DNA of 64,000 nt from Hemibagrus wyckioides (Eukaryota > Chordata > Actinopteri > Siluriformes > Bagridae). The notes beneath the pieces were generated by a model. It did not search any database. It was not told where the DNA came from and worked only from the letters and a program-made list of their open reading frames with translations. The stretch's first letter is position 1; each line of letters starts with the position of its first letter. This document shows, one piece after another, positions 43,791 through 55,544 of this stretch. The stretch lies in assembly GCF_019097595.1 (NCBI RefSeq), contig NC_080731.1, forward strand, positions 12,113,571 to 12,177,570. Reading direction: 5' to 3'. The position numbers and the translations under genes are program-made.

Positions 43791-45448
43791 ATCTCTGACA
43801 GCATGGAGAAAGTGACAGATCGTTACTCTAACAGGATTATCACTGGTGGCTTTAAAGCGCTAACAGCAGCTCATCTTCTAGTCCCCATGAAACAGCCTTT
43901 TAGCTGTGATTGTATTACTTATGCTGATGTACACGCAACCAAGCAAGTCCGAGTGATGCCGCATTGAACAGGTTGACTGACTTACACAACAGTTAACAGC
44001 ACTCGAGATACACCACACCGGCTAACAGATCTAAACCTGACCTTAGTGAGCTAGCTACACACCCAGGATCACTGCACCGGTCACTAGACTGAACTGTACT
44101 GACAAGAGCCATTTATGTTGCTGAGTCAAATGTATAAGAAGAGGAATATCACTGTTGGTCACTGAATATATAAAGCTACAGATGACACACCTTACCAGTC
44201 TCTCCCTGCGATCTTTATAATTAACCCCAAACCAAGCAAACAACATGATACTCAATTGAAAGTTTTCAAAATGACCACAGATTTGGGCTGAGACGCACCA
44301 TGTGACATGCTCGCAACATGCATTCAGCTCTTCAATTCACACGCGTCCAGCATGACTACAGGTATCATAGAAAGTAATAACATATGTAGGAGATTAAAAG
44401 AAGTATTCTGTGCTTGCAATTTTGCCAATTGAAGTAGAAGTAGCAAAAAGAAAAAAAAAAAATGCATGAAGAACTCTAGCCACAATCACAATAAAACTCT
44501 GTGGAATCCAGGAGGAACTGACCTTCCTAAGGTCACACTCACATTACAGATGTAAATTGGAACAATTCTGATTTTTCTTCAACAGTTCAGATTTGGTGAA
44601 CCTGTGATGAGTGTAGCATCATTTTCCTGTTCTGGGCTAACAGAAGTAAAATTCCTTATGAAGGGATAAATCTAAAACTTCTTCTGCTCTTGGAGCTCAT
44701 CTGCCTCAGCGTTCGACATGCGGTGTAATTTCAGGTGATATTCTCTTCACCGCTGTTGTAAAAAGTGGATATTTTAATTACCACAGGCTTCCTGTGAGCT
44801 TGAACCGGTCCAGCGATTCTCCTCTGAACTGCTCACAGGATGCTTTTTTTTGTTTCTTTCCTCCACTGTGTGGAAACTCGACAAACTGTTATAGGTGAAA
44901 ATCCCAGGAGTTTCTGAAATACTGAAATCAGCCTTGTCAAAGTCACTGAGAGCACATGATGATGATGAAGGTTGACTGGCTGGCTGGATAACTGTATGAA
45001 TGTACCTGTTAAAGTGTACATCTCAGATACAAATGAACAAGTTAGCGTAAATAACCTACAATCAAAATTAAATGATACTTCATAAATAACTGCAGGATGT
45101 GAATGAAGTTTTAACTATAAACCTGCAGCACTACTTTCTTCAATTCGCTGGCTCGCTGCTCACACCGGCGTATGAACAAAGCTGTATAATAATGTGTACT
45201 TAGCATGCCAGGCTACACTACACAACGCCCGGTTGTCTGGTTGACCTATATTATTGTTGCCTCGCTGACAACAGAAATGACAAATAACAAGCGTTTCAAA
45301 TGCCACACGTGAACATAAACATATTCATCAAAAATGTTCATTATTTTTTTAAGTTTCGAAAACCAGACAAAGATGGATCTACATTTACACACTGCAGCAG
45401 TTTCACTTCTGTTTTTAAACCCAAACTCCACAAGCTTTTGTGTAATGA
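43791..45448. other. Unannotated stretch
   Basis: 1.6 kb with no coding evidence or named repeat. Confidence 0.4.
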
Positions 45449-45449
45449 A

Positions 45450-45475
45450 TATATATATATATATATATATATATA
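45450..45475. repeat. (TA)n tract flanking a Tc1 insertion
   Basis: TA dinucleotides directly before the left terminal repeat. A similar short TA run follows at 46719-46733. This is a typical TA target region. Confidence 0.9.
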
Positions 45476-46718
45476 CACTATATTGCCAAAAGTATTCGCT
45501 CACCTGCCTTGACTCGCATATGAACTTAAGTGACATCCCATTCCTAATCCATAGGGTTCAATATGAGGTCGGTCCACCCTTTGCAGCTATAACAGCTTCA
45601 ACTCTTCTGGGAAGGCTGTCCACAAGGTTTAGGAGTGTGTTTATGGGAATTTTTGACCATTCTTCCAGAAGCGCATTTGTGAGGTCACACACTGATGTTG
45701 GACGAGAAGGCCTGGCTCTCAGTCTCCGCTCTAATTCATCCCAAAGGTGTTCTATCGGGTTGAGGTCAGGACTCTGTGCAGGCCAGTCAAGTTCATCCAC
45801 ACCAGACTCTGTCATCCATGTCTTTATGGACCTTGCTTTGTGCACTGGTGCACAGTCATGTTGGAAGAGGAAGGGGCCAGCTCCAAACTGTTCCCACAAA
45901 GTTGGGAGCATGAAATTGTCCAAAATGTCTTGGTATGCTGAAGCATTCAGAGTTCCTTTCACTGGAACTAAGGGGCCAAGCCCAGCTCCTGAAAAACAAC
46001 CCCACACCATAATCCCCCTCCACCAAACTTTACACTTGGCACAATGCAGTCAGACAAGTACCGTTCTCCTGGCAACCGCCAAACCCAGACTCGTCCATCA
46101 GATTGCCAGATGGAGAAGCGCGATTCGTCACTCCAGAGAACGCGTCTCCACTGCTCTAGAGTCCAGTGGTGGCGTGCTTTACACCACTGCATCCGACGCT
46201 TTGCATTGCACTTGGTGATGTACGGCTTGGATGCAGCTGCTCGGCCATGGAAACCCATTCCATGAAGCTCTCTGCGCACTGTTCTTGAGCTAATCTGAAG
46301 GCCACATGAAGTTTGGAGGTCTGTAGCGACTCTGCAGAAAGTTGGTGATCTCTTCGCACTATGCGCCTCAGCATCCGCTGACCCCGCTCCGTCAGTTTAC
46401 GTGGCCTACCACTTCGTGGCTGAGTTGCTGTCGTTCCCAAACACTTCCACGTTCTTATAATACAGCTGACAGTTGACTGTGGAATATTTAGGAGCGAGGA
46501 AATTTCACGACTGGATTTGTTGCACAGGTGGCATCCTATCACAGTTCCACGCTGGAATTCACTGAGCTCCTGAGAGCGACCCATTCTTTCACAAATGTTT
46601 GTAAAAACAGTCTGCATGCCTAGGTGCTTGATTTTATACACCTGTGGCCATGGAAGTGATTGGAACACCTGATTCTGATTATTTGGATGGGTGAGCGAAT
46701 ACTTTTGGCAATATAGTG
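45476..46718 (-). mobile_element. Tc1-like transposon, 1,243 bp, complete ends
   Basis: Both ends carry a perfect inverted repeat of 29 bases beginning CACTATATTGCCAAAAGTAT, flanked by TA duplications (45474-45475, 46719-46720). The interior encodes a broken transposase on minus. With ends intact but the gene frameshifted, it is at best mobilisable in trans. Confidence 0.95.
45558..46584 (-). pseudogene. Tc1-family transposase, frameshifted
   Basis: Starts at 46584 with MGRSQELSEFQRGTVIGCHL (N-terminal helix-turn-helix), then GRPRKLTERGQRMLRRIV. It continues in a second frame through ELHGMGFHGRAAA and WSDESRFSIW, and in a third through [22 protein letters not shown] and [12 protein letters not shown] to TGA at 45560-45558. 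The catalytic D, D and E motifs are each still recognisable, but two frameshifts (about 46280-46310 and about 46010) break the protein. About 340 codons, normal for the family. Confidence 0.93.
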
Positions 46719-46746
46719 TATATATATATATATCGAGTGATATATA

Positions 46747-47279
46747 CAGCTCTGGAAAAAAATAAGAGAGCACTGCAAAATAATCAGTTTCTTACGTTTT
46801 TTTTCTTACAGGTTCATGTATTGGTGAGACGAACAGTTTTGTTTCATTTTTTGTGAACTGCTGACAATATTTCCCCTGAATTCAAAATATAACTATTGTT
46901 ATTTAGAGTGTATATTTAAAGGAAATGACAACACATCAAAATAACCCAAGATCATGCAGTATTTGCAGAGCTTTAATAACTCAAATAAAACAAAATGCAA
47001 ATAAACAAATTGTGTTAATGCTTTGGCTATATAACATTAAGAAATCAGTATTTGGTGGAATAACCCCGATTTGCATGTGTTTTGGCTCCATGCTCTCCAC
47101 CAGTTTTTCACATTGCTGTTGGGGAACTTTATACCACTCTTTCTGCAAAAAAGCAAACAGCTCAGCTTTACTTGATGGTTTGTGACCATCCATCTTCCTC
47201 TTGATGACATTCCAGAGGTTTTCAATAGGGTTCAAATCTGGAGATTGGGCAGTGGACTCTTTTTTTTTTTCCAGAGCTG
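46747..47279 (-). mobile_element. Internally deleted Tc1-like element, 533 bp
   Basis: Ends CAGCTCTGG...CCAGAGCTG with flanking TA (46745-46746, 47280-47281). Minus strand keeps only the transposase C terminus ([37 protein letters not shown]). It starts only 28 bases after the previous element. A truncated relative lies at 58610-58985. Confidence 0.9.
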
Positions 47280-47281
47280 TA

Positions 47282-48015
47282 TATATACAAAATACACAGC
47301 TGCTTAAATAGAAAATCAGTTCATTTAATAACAAAATGTTTTTCATGCAGGAGTTCAAAAGAGAGGTCAACTACATGTACACAACATTCATTCATAACAC
47401 AACAAAGATTTCAGTCAAAGCCGATCTATTAGACTGAAGTATTTCTCGTTCACTTCAACTGGCGTCTTGAGGACTTTAAAGAGAAGCTGTTAATGAAGAT
47501 ATATTAGCATGCTGTGACTGATAGAAGCAATGGCTAGTATTGATCTGCTGCCCAGCGTCCTCTCCGGGCCATTCCCAATCTGCCTTCTGTAATTCTAATT
47601 TAGTCTGTGATTTACCGTGACTGGATAAGCCAATAAAAACCTTCCAATCCTGAACTAATTACTATTGCCTGGATAATGAGGAATGCTATGACAATTACGC
47701 CGCGGGTCAAGGGCGCTCAGCGCAAGGTTGCAGACTTCTGCAGAATTTTACCCGCTTTAACTACATGGATTTAGTACAAGTACACCAGCGCTTTCCAATG
47801 TAATCCCTGTCCATTGCAGCTGCGGTGTGTGATTACGGATGAAAATTCCCTTGCCATGAGAAAAGAACGGAAAATCTGTTGATACTAAACTCACTTATGA
47901 TGGAAGCCTAGGGGCGGCTGTCAGGGCGTCAATCAACATTGACATAAAATACTTTTTTGTAAGATGCATTCATGAAGTCTTCAGTCAAACATCCATTCAC
48001 TTCCTGTATTGTTCA
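47282..48015. other. Non-repetitive stretch, candidate conserved non-coding element
   Basis: No gene. The part at 47540-47850 is unusually free of simple repeats and carries homeobox-like motifs (ACTAATTACTATTG, AATTACGCCGCG) and GC pockets. Enhancer potential is inference only. Confidence 0.25.
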
Positions 48016-48535
48016 TCCTACACAGGATTGCAGGGAGCCTGGACGCCCTTGAGGGACAATGCGGGGGACATACTGGACGGAGTGCCAAGTCATCGCAAAG
48101 AACAATCAAACACACACACACACACTAGACAATTTAGAGATGCTAATCAGCCTACAATGCATGTCTTTGGACTGGGGGAGGAAACCACAGAGAAAAGCTT
48201 TGGATTTTTTTGCTTTTTGCACAGCACACCTCTCATTCTATACACTAAAAACTGCACCACACATATGCAATTTATTCATAAACAATCGTTCTATATTCAT
48301 ATCGTCAGTCATCGCATAGTTTTCATATGCTATAGTTATTTTTCCTCTGATCTCTACAGCTAATTTCACTTTATTTTATTATAATCTGCTTTTAAATTCC
48401 AGAATGGACTTTTATTTTGACACTATTTTTATAACAAGGTTGTACTGTGTATTATTCTTTATGTGAGTACAAAATAGAATTTAAATTTGAGGTGTGAGGC
48501 AAACGTGCTAACATCTAAGCTACTGTGTTTCCTCA
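48015..48535 (-). repeat. tRNA-headed SINE, split copy
   Basis: Head-like sequence at about 48480-48535 (minus: CAGTAGCTTAGATGTTAGCA) and body/tail at 48015-48190 (minus: TTTCCTCCCCCAGTCCAAAG), separated by about 290 bases of unrelated AT-rich DNA. This is consistent with an insertion into the SINE. Confidence 0.65.
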
Positions 48536-48915
48536 GCCAAACATACTGATAAATTAAAACTGAATCGTTCCTTCAGCACATGGTGTTTGGGTTTAAGCGT
48601 AACCACTGGATCTTCAATATTTACGAATACAGCTCACCATCACTGCAGTGTCCCTCCATGCACAGATCAATCAAGCAAACATCCTGGCTGAGCTTTCACT
48701 CATTTCCCACTGGTGTGTTGGGGAGAAAGAAGTGGCTTTGTTCTGTTCACCAGGATGAGGGTGAGCAGTTTAAAAAGCAAAACCTACAGCTGTGGAAGTG
48801 TTTAAGCGTTTCATGTTGAGCTATGAAAAAACAGCAGTGTGTGTGAGACTAACTAGCTAGCTAGTGCTTTGTTTATTAGCTAGCTATTTACTATTTACCT
48901 TATAACTGGAATATA

Positions 48916-49288
48916 CACTGATGGGGCATAACATTATGACCCCTGACAGGTGAAGTAAATAACACTGATGATCTCCTAATCATGGCACCTGTTAGTGGCT
49001 GTGATATATATTACGCAGCAAGTGAACATTTTGTCCTCAAAGTTGATGTGTTAGAAGCAGGAAGAATGGACAAGCGAAGGATCAAACAAATTATGATTAC
49101 TAGATGACTGGATCAGAGCATCTCCAAAACTGCAGCTCTTGTGGGGTGTTCCCGGTCTGCAGTGGTCAGTATCTATCAAAAGTGGTCCAAGGAAGGCACA
49201 GTGGTGAACCGGCGACAGGATCATGGGCGGCAAAATTGGGAGCAACACAATATTATGCAGGTGGTCATAATGTTATGCCTGATCGGTG
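48916..49288 (+). mobile_element. Short Tc1-derived element, 373 bp
   Basis: Inverted ends: CACTGATGGGGCATAACATT on the left and, reversed, CACCGATCAGGCATAACATT on the right, each next to TA. The interior keeps a piece of transposase N terminus (RIKQIMITR, SISKTAALVGCSRSAVVSIY). Deletion derivative of the same family as 8939-9400. Confidence 0.88.
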
Positions 49289-49289
49289 T

Positions 49290-50315
49290 ACTGTTAGTAG
49301 CTGGTTCCAGTTTGTAAATAATGTTTAAACTGTTCTATAAACCGAAGCGGGTCTTCAGTGTCCCAGTGTGTATTTAGACAGCGTCCTAAACAGTGTCCCA
49401 ATTCATGTACACCATATACTGATTCACCACATAGGGAGCTAGGGAGCTGACTGACATGTGCCCTTAGCAACTATTAGAGAAAAGCAGTGCATTGAATCCC
49501 TTTCCTCTTAAATTCAAAAGTTCAACGCCTGAATGTCTTTTTGCTCGGGATTTTCCCCACATTATAAAAGGAGCTACAATCTAGTTGCTCATCTCAGTTT
49601 AACCAAAAACACAAAATAGTACTTCATTTAAAGAAATCTAAATCTAACGATAGTTCCTCAGGTATTTGTTTACTCACACTAATTCAAAAGAAGAGCTGGT
49701 GTGAATCGGGTCCAGAAATACCCGCGTGCTAGCTCAAAGCAGTAGGTACTGCAGACAGGTTGTGTAAGTTATGTTCCATTTAACTCTGACTTTAAGACAA
49801 ATACATTGGCAGGATGTGCTGAAACCACAGAGTGAGATTTATCGCAGTTAAGCCATTTGCCAGCAGTTACAACGAACGTTTCAGCTCTCAGCCTGTTCGG
49901 TTCTCCAGTAAAACGATACCTGCTCAAGCCAACCTGACAAAAATACTATACACTAAAGAGGAAAGAATACATCAGATACTAATATATTTTCTGGCCACGT
50001 AGTTTCCACGTAAAAGATGTGGAATTTACAGTGCAGTATTTAAGTAAACGGAGAGTGACATTTATTTGTCATTTTAGCTCTATACAGCAGCACAGAGGGG
50101 TGTGATATATAGCAGTAAATATGAAGCAAACATGCAAAACATTTAAAAAATTCAGTATAGATGGATCTTTTTATTAAAGACCAGGGATGTATTCAGAGTT
50201 GAGCAGAACTGAACCCTTTTTACCAGTACACTGTCATTCGCAATCAACTTTTTCAATCAGTGTGAGATCATTTTAGCTCTGTTGGGATAAACTTATACAG
50301 AATTTTACATTTCTG
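49290..50315. other. Unannotated stretch
   Basis: No coding, RNA or named repeat identified. Confidence 0.4.
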
Positions 50316-50317
50316 GC

Positions 50318-50470
50318 ATTTGGCAGACTTTACATTTTATCAGAATTTTTATACAACTGAGCAATTGAGGGTTAAGGGCCTCGCACAGGGGCCCAGCAGT
50401 GGCAGCTTGGTGGACCTGGGATACAAACTCACAACCTTCTGATCAATAGCTACCACATCTCCAACTAACC
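50318..50470 (-). repeat. tRNA-type SINE, partial
   Basis: GGCATTTGGCAGACTTTACA, TTGAGGGTTAAGGGCCTCGC and GCAGTGGCAGCTTGGTGGAC match the 23049-23231 family. The head is degenerate. Confidence 0.8.
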
Positions 50471-50817
50471 CCAACTAACACATTTTAGTAGCTGAAAAAA
50501 TGCCTTAAATAATTATGAACAAGCACACGGGGAAGCTAAGAGAGTAGAACTGGAACTTTTCTGGAACTTTTCTGGAACTAATCTATGAACAGACTTTCCC
50601 TAGTAGACTAGATAGACCAGAAGTTGTGTGAGAATTATACATACAGTGTGGGGTTTGAGTGTCTTTGTTATGCAAGATTCTTGTTGCATGATATCGGCTC
50701 TGTTTTTTTTATATTAATATTTTTAAATAGACAATCCAAAATAGTGAATTAAGAGTGTGATAAAAAATACACAACATCCTGCTCACATGTTGCAACTTCA
50801 AACATAATATAAAAATA

Positions 50818-51075
50818 TCCCCATGCCTGCGTGGGATTACTCCGGGTACTCCGGAGTAAACATGTACATGTACATTAGGTTGATTGGTAATTCTAAATTG
50901 CCCATAGGAGTGAGTGTGAGTGTGTGTGGTTGTCTGTCAATATGTGGCCCTGTGATGGACTGGCGACCTGCCCAGGGTGTACCCCTGCCTTTCGCCCAAT
51001 GTGCGCTGGGAGAGGATCCAGCAGATCCCTGTGACCCTAATTAGGAATAAAGCGGGTATAGACAATGGATGGATA
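50818..51075 (+). repeat. SINE body and tail
   Basis: GATTACTCCGGGTACTCCGG, GATTGGTAATTCTAAATTGC, GTGATGGACTGGCGACCTGC, CCAGGGTGTACCCCTGCC and a GACAATGGATGGAT end. Same family as 41850-42173. Confidence 0.85.
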
Positions 51076-51079
51076 GATA

Positions 51080-52940
51080 TACACTTGTGTAATAGTGCAA
51101 TAATATATTGTATAAAAAAGTGAACCAGTGCAAACAATTAAATGACCAGTGCTACAGTCAGTGCATGTTGAAACCTTAGCTGTAGATTAATTGTACATTA
51201 GTGACCAGTTTGAGGTAGGAAGGCAAGTTAAAGGTGCACGTGCCGTACGGGTTGTCTGAGTTGTATGCATTAATGTGACGCATATGAACACAACAGAGAA
51301 GGTTTGTGCGTTCATGTGTTAATGTCCAAGCAGGCGTGGAGGGTCCTGCATGTTGTTGATGAGGCCAGTTGCTGTGCTGGATTAAGTACTATATTTTATA
51401 TAAATGCTGTATAGTAGTAAATGTCATGTTGTTTGAATAAAGCTAGTGATGAATGTGATAAATACTGATGCAGTAATATTCTGGCAATGGTCTGATGTAC
51501 TATCTATATTCTGGAGATATACCATCTCTGGTATCTCTGTTTATTTTCATATTTGTTTTAAACTCTCTCTTGTTTTAATTTGACATCATATTACATCTGA
51601 CCGAAAGGAAATCACTTGTTTATCCCTGATTTTTTTTTTTTAAGTAGGACTTAAAGGTAAGTGTTTGTGTTTAAAGTCAGTGGTCCGGCTGTTACTGGAC
51701 ACAACATCCTCAACCCTTCTAAAACAACAAATCTATCAACCTTGGAGGTGTGAACTACACACAGAGAAATATATAAACTGATGGAGAGTCACATGAACCC
51801 GTCCCTTTTCCCATTCTGCGATTAATTCACCATTTCTAAACACAGGAACTGATTAAATGATTATAATCTTAGCTAAAATTGTGCAAATTTCTGAAGTCAA
51901 CAAGTAAGTAATTACTGTCTTTAGTTCTTGGGAATGCCTCTCCTGAGCCTGTAACATCTCTGAAGATCCCACATCTGTCCTCTAAGCAGCTGCTTTACTG
52001 TATCTTTTAGATACCATCTAAGACTCCTGGAGAGTCTAGAAATCTAGCAGACGTGATAGAGCAAAAACAACTCTCCTCAATCTTCCTTCTCTTCAACAAG
52101 TAGCATGTACCATTAAAGCTCTACAGCTCTATCAGACAGCTTTCGGGACTGTCAGTGAACTCAAGCTGAGCTAATCTACACTTCTTGGCTCGCTAATTAG
52201 CTGTTAATCTCGGCTTTGCTCTTAAAGGTAGGAAAAGAAAAAGTGCACATAAGCAAGCCGCACATTCAAAGGATGTAGAAAATTAATTAGCGCATCATTT
52301 TATGCTGTTACAGACAGAATCAACGTGAGCGTCTGCATATTATATAAACCAGTGAATGTGCACTTCGAAGAAAATCCCACGCAGGTGACATCTTGACGCA
52401 AACGTCGCTGCAAACATTTTATTCCATTTTGACTTTATATTCATCGACACCAGGCGATCAGATATAATGTGCAACTCACTGCTAACGATCTACATTGCAC
52501 AATGAGCCTTATAATAGATAAAGATTCAGGTAAAGTGAACGAGTGGCTCAAAGTCATAAACGTCTGATTTATGATTAAAAATCTGATCAAAACATTTCAG
52601 AAAATGTGTGTGTATATAGTAGAATGTGGGCTTTTAAACATTCATTTGTTGCTATTGATGATGCACATATCAGAAGAAATTAAATAATACTCGACTACTG
52701 AAATTCCACTAGTTATGTAACAAGCAACACAAGACTGACCACACTGTTATACAACAATAATTATTTTTGTACATCAGCATGGTCCAAAGTCAGTCCCTCC
52801 AGAATTTTTCCTGAGGTGTGTTTGATTGTTTCACCCAAAAAATGCTTATATTTCCTATATTTCCTGGTGATGGTATCCTATGTCTGTGACCTAGTGAACC
52901 AGTGGTGATGTATTCCTTCTAGACTTCTAAGCACTTTGTA
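51080..52940. other. Non-repetitive stretch with possible conserved element
   Basis: No gene found. The part at about 52140-52480 is repeat-poor with GCTAATTAGCTGTTAATC, AATTAATTAGCG and TGACGCAAACGTCGC. It is a candidate regulatory element by appearance only. Confidence 0.25.
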
Positions 52941-52944
52941 CATC

Positions 52945-52985
52945 GCTCTGGATAAGATCGTCTGCCAAATGTAAACGTAAATGAG
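52945..52985 (+). repeat. SINE tail fragment
   Basis: CTCTGGATAAGATCGTCTGC, CAAATGTAAACG: the 3' tail of the tRNA-type SINE, plus orientation. Confidence 0.7.
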
Positions 52986-53289
52986 AATCAAATCACTTTC
53001 CCCTCCAAAGGATCTGAAGATTTCTTCTGCCGACCCCCAGGTTAAAGAAGCTCCAGTTTATAGTGACATCTTAAGATGTTGAAAGTCCATGAGATAAGTT
53101 AATTTCTGTTATCTCTCTCAATATAGCACCTATAAACGGCTTCTTCTTTCTTTTTTTCAAGTTAATAAGACAAAAATACACCATGCCATTTTACAGAGAA
53201 ACCAGAAACTCATCAACTCCTCTGTCTTGAAGACTATATTGTGCTGTGAAACTTTCCAAAGCACTAAGCACTCTGTTACAGAACACTGA

Positions 53290-53470
53290 CATGGAAATTT
53301 ACGGCAGACACCCTTATCCAGAGTGACTTACATTTTATCTCATTTTGTACAACTGAACAATTGAGGGTTGAGGGCCTTGCTCAGGAGCCCAGCGGTAGCA
53401 GCTTGGTGGACTTGGGATTCAATCTCACAACCTTCTGATCAATAGTACACCTCAACCAATACAATAGTAC
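53290..53470 (-). repeat. tRNA-type SINE, partial
   Basis: CGGCAGACACCCTTATCCAG, AGTGACTTACATTTTATCTC, TTGAGGGTTGAGGGCCTTGC and AGCGGTAGCAGCTTGGTGG. Same family as 23049-23231. Confidence 0.82.
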
Positions 53471-54814
53471 ACCTCAAACACATTCCCACCCAAACTCCTA
53501 AATGTCTCCTAATGTCGACAATTCAGTGTTTTTCTTTGTCCAACACACTGGTATATTATCAGACTGAGATTACGTGGAGTGTCCGTCACACTGTGTATGA
53601 ATCCCTGTGTATTAACAGTTACTATAGAAACAATAACACACTAGAACAAGTGATTGTTGATGTTACAGCCAAAACAATTGTGAAGCATTGCGCTGTGCTG
53701 TTATACAAAATGAATCCACACCTTCTGAATAATCAGATTTGAGAATTCAACCACGCCGTGCTATAAGAGATATAACAGATTTAATACACACTGAGAAGGC
53801 GATCAATGTGATACATCAGCTGCCGTCATCTTAACACCTAAATCCCATGGAGACACTGAGAAGCAGATTGTGTTTTTTTTTTCTTTTTCTTTTTTCATCC
53901 TGTGAGACAGTGGCACAAAGACAGAGACACATGTGAGGATGTGGAACTATTTATGATCCTGAATTCATAGCTCTGACAGAGATGCACAGAGAAAGACAGT
54001 CAAAGCCACAAGAATATTCTCTATTGACCACAGCAACAACTCAATCATCAGACTAAAGGCTTGAGCAGACTTCAGAGCAGCAGGAGTAAGCCTGAGAAAG
54101 TCTGTGTGAAAGAGATTATTTCAGAAGAGTCATCTCACACACACCACGCATGTCACTCGGAATAGTCAGGACTCCATCTGTCCACGTTTAAGACCCAAAG
54201 CACTTCAGTCTATGCATATGGTATTGGTGTGAGCTGTATGTTAAGACAAGGGAAAGACAGATCATTAAGACGTGACACATTCAGGACCTCCTGGCACCAG
54301 CTTGAGTGGTCAATTATCACCACAACCCCCCCTCTCTCTCTGTCTGTAGAGGAAGATATGATGATCATATCTCTTTGGCACCAGGCCAGATGCACTCTCT
54401 CTCCTATATCTGCTCCTGTTACAATAATGAGTTTGAAGTCTCTCCACCTCCTGGTGTATGAAACAGCTGGCAGCTCACCCAACACCTATTCCTATCCACT
54501 TATCCACCGTTATATATTTGACCTTTCCAAGGTCAATGTAAACTGGACTCGAGCAGTCTGGTTCTGGCTTTTAAGCCCTATTCAGACTTGATATTACAAT
54601 CCATCTGGACTGATCTAATTGGATGTAGGCTATCCGAGCCATTCACACCTGTCATTTTCAGGCACTGAGTCTAGCAGTCGCTTGTGATCACACTTTGGGA
54701 CTTTCCAGATCTGCTGCAAGGACTATATTTTTAGTCACTATTAACTATATTTATTCAGTGTTTATTTACTATGTTTCCTTAAGAAACCCACAGACTTTGG
54801 CTGATAAAAGCTAA
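53471..54814. other. Unannotated stretch
   Basis: No gene or named repeat. A reading frame at 54229-54591 has no recognisable domain. Confidence 0.35.
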
Positions 54815-55045
54815 ATTCAATTTCATTTTACTTGTAGAGAACATTTAACAATAGAAATGCTCCAAAGCAGCTTAAATCCAGGATATACATATTTATACAT
54901 TTTAAGTTTCTATTTATCCCTAATGAGTAAGCCAGAGGTGATGGTGATGAGGAAAAAATCCCTGAGACGAAATGAGGAAGGAAGCTTGACAGGAACCAGG
55001 TTCATAATTGAAGCCATCCTCATCTGGGTGACACCAGATAATTTT
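54815..55045 (+). repeat. Dispersed repeat copy
   Basis: TCCAAAGCAGCTTAAATCCA, GAGGAAGGAAGCTTGACAGG and CATCTGGGTGACACCAGA match the 39945-40350 family. Confidence 0.72.
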
Positions 55046-55094
55046 TCATATTATATTTGTGTGTGTGTGTGTGTGTGTGCTGTATCTTGTAACT

Positions 55095-55276
<182 letters not shown>

Positions 55277-55544
55277 ACACAGTGTGATTATAAATCATTT
55301 CTCTTCTATAACTGTGTACTATATGGTCAAAAAGTACAATTCATTCTAGTTCTAATCTAAAGTCTATCTTGATGGAGACAAAGTGCAAAACTGTTCAGGG
55401 CAATTGCAGTATAAAGCCATTTTCATGGTTTGTGAGTAATTCTGTCCACTATGCTTATATATGTTTATAAATACAATAATGTACATAAATCTTTCAACAC
55501 TGGCGTTATTATTATTATTAGTATTATTATTGTTCTGTATTGGT

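Noticed and set aside
43261..43967. His/Thr-rich and Cys/Val-rich frames up to 184 residues
   Set aside because: Artefacts of CA-rich repeats; present on both strands and in several frames.
45334..46218. 294-residue plus-strand frame
   Set aside because: Antisense of the Tc1 transposase pseudogene.
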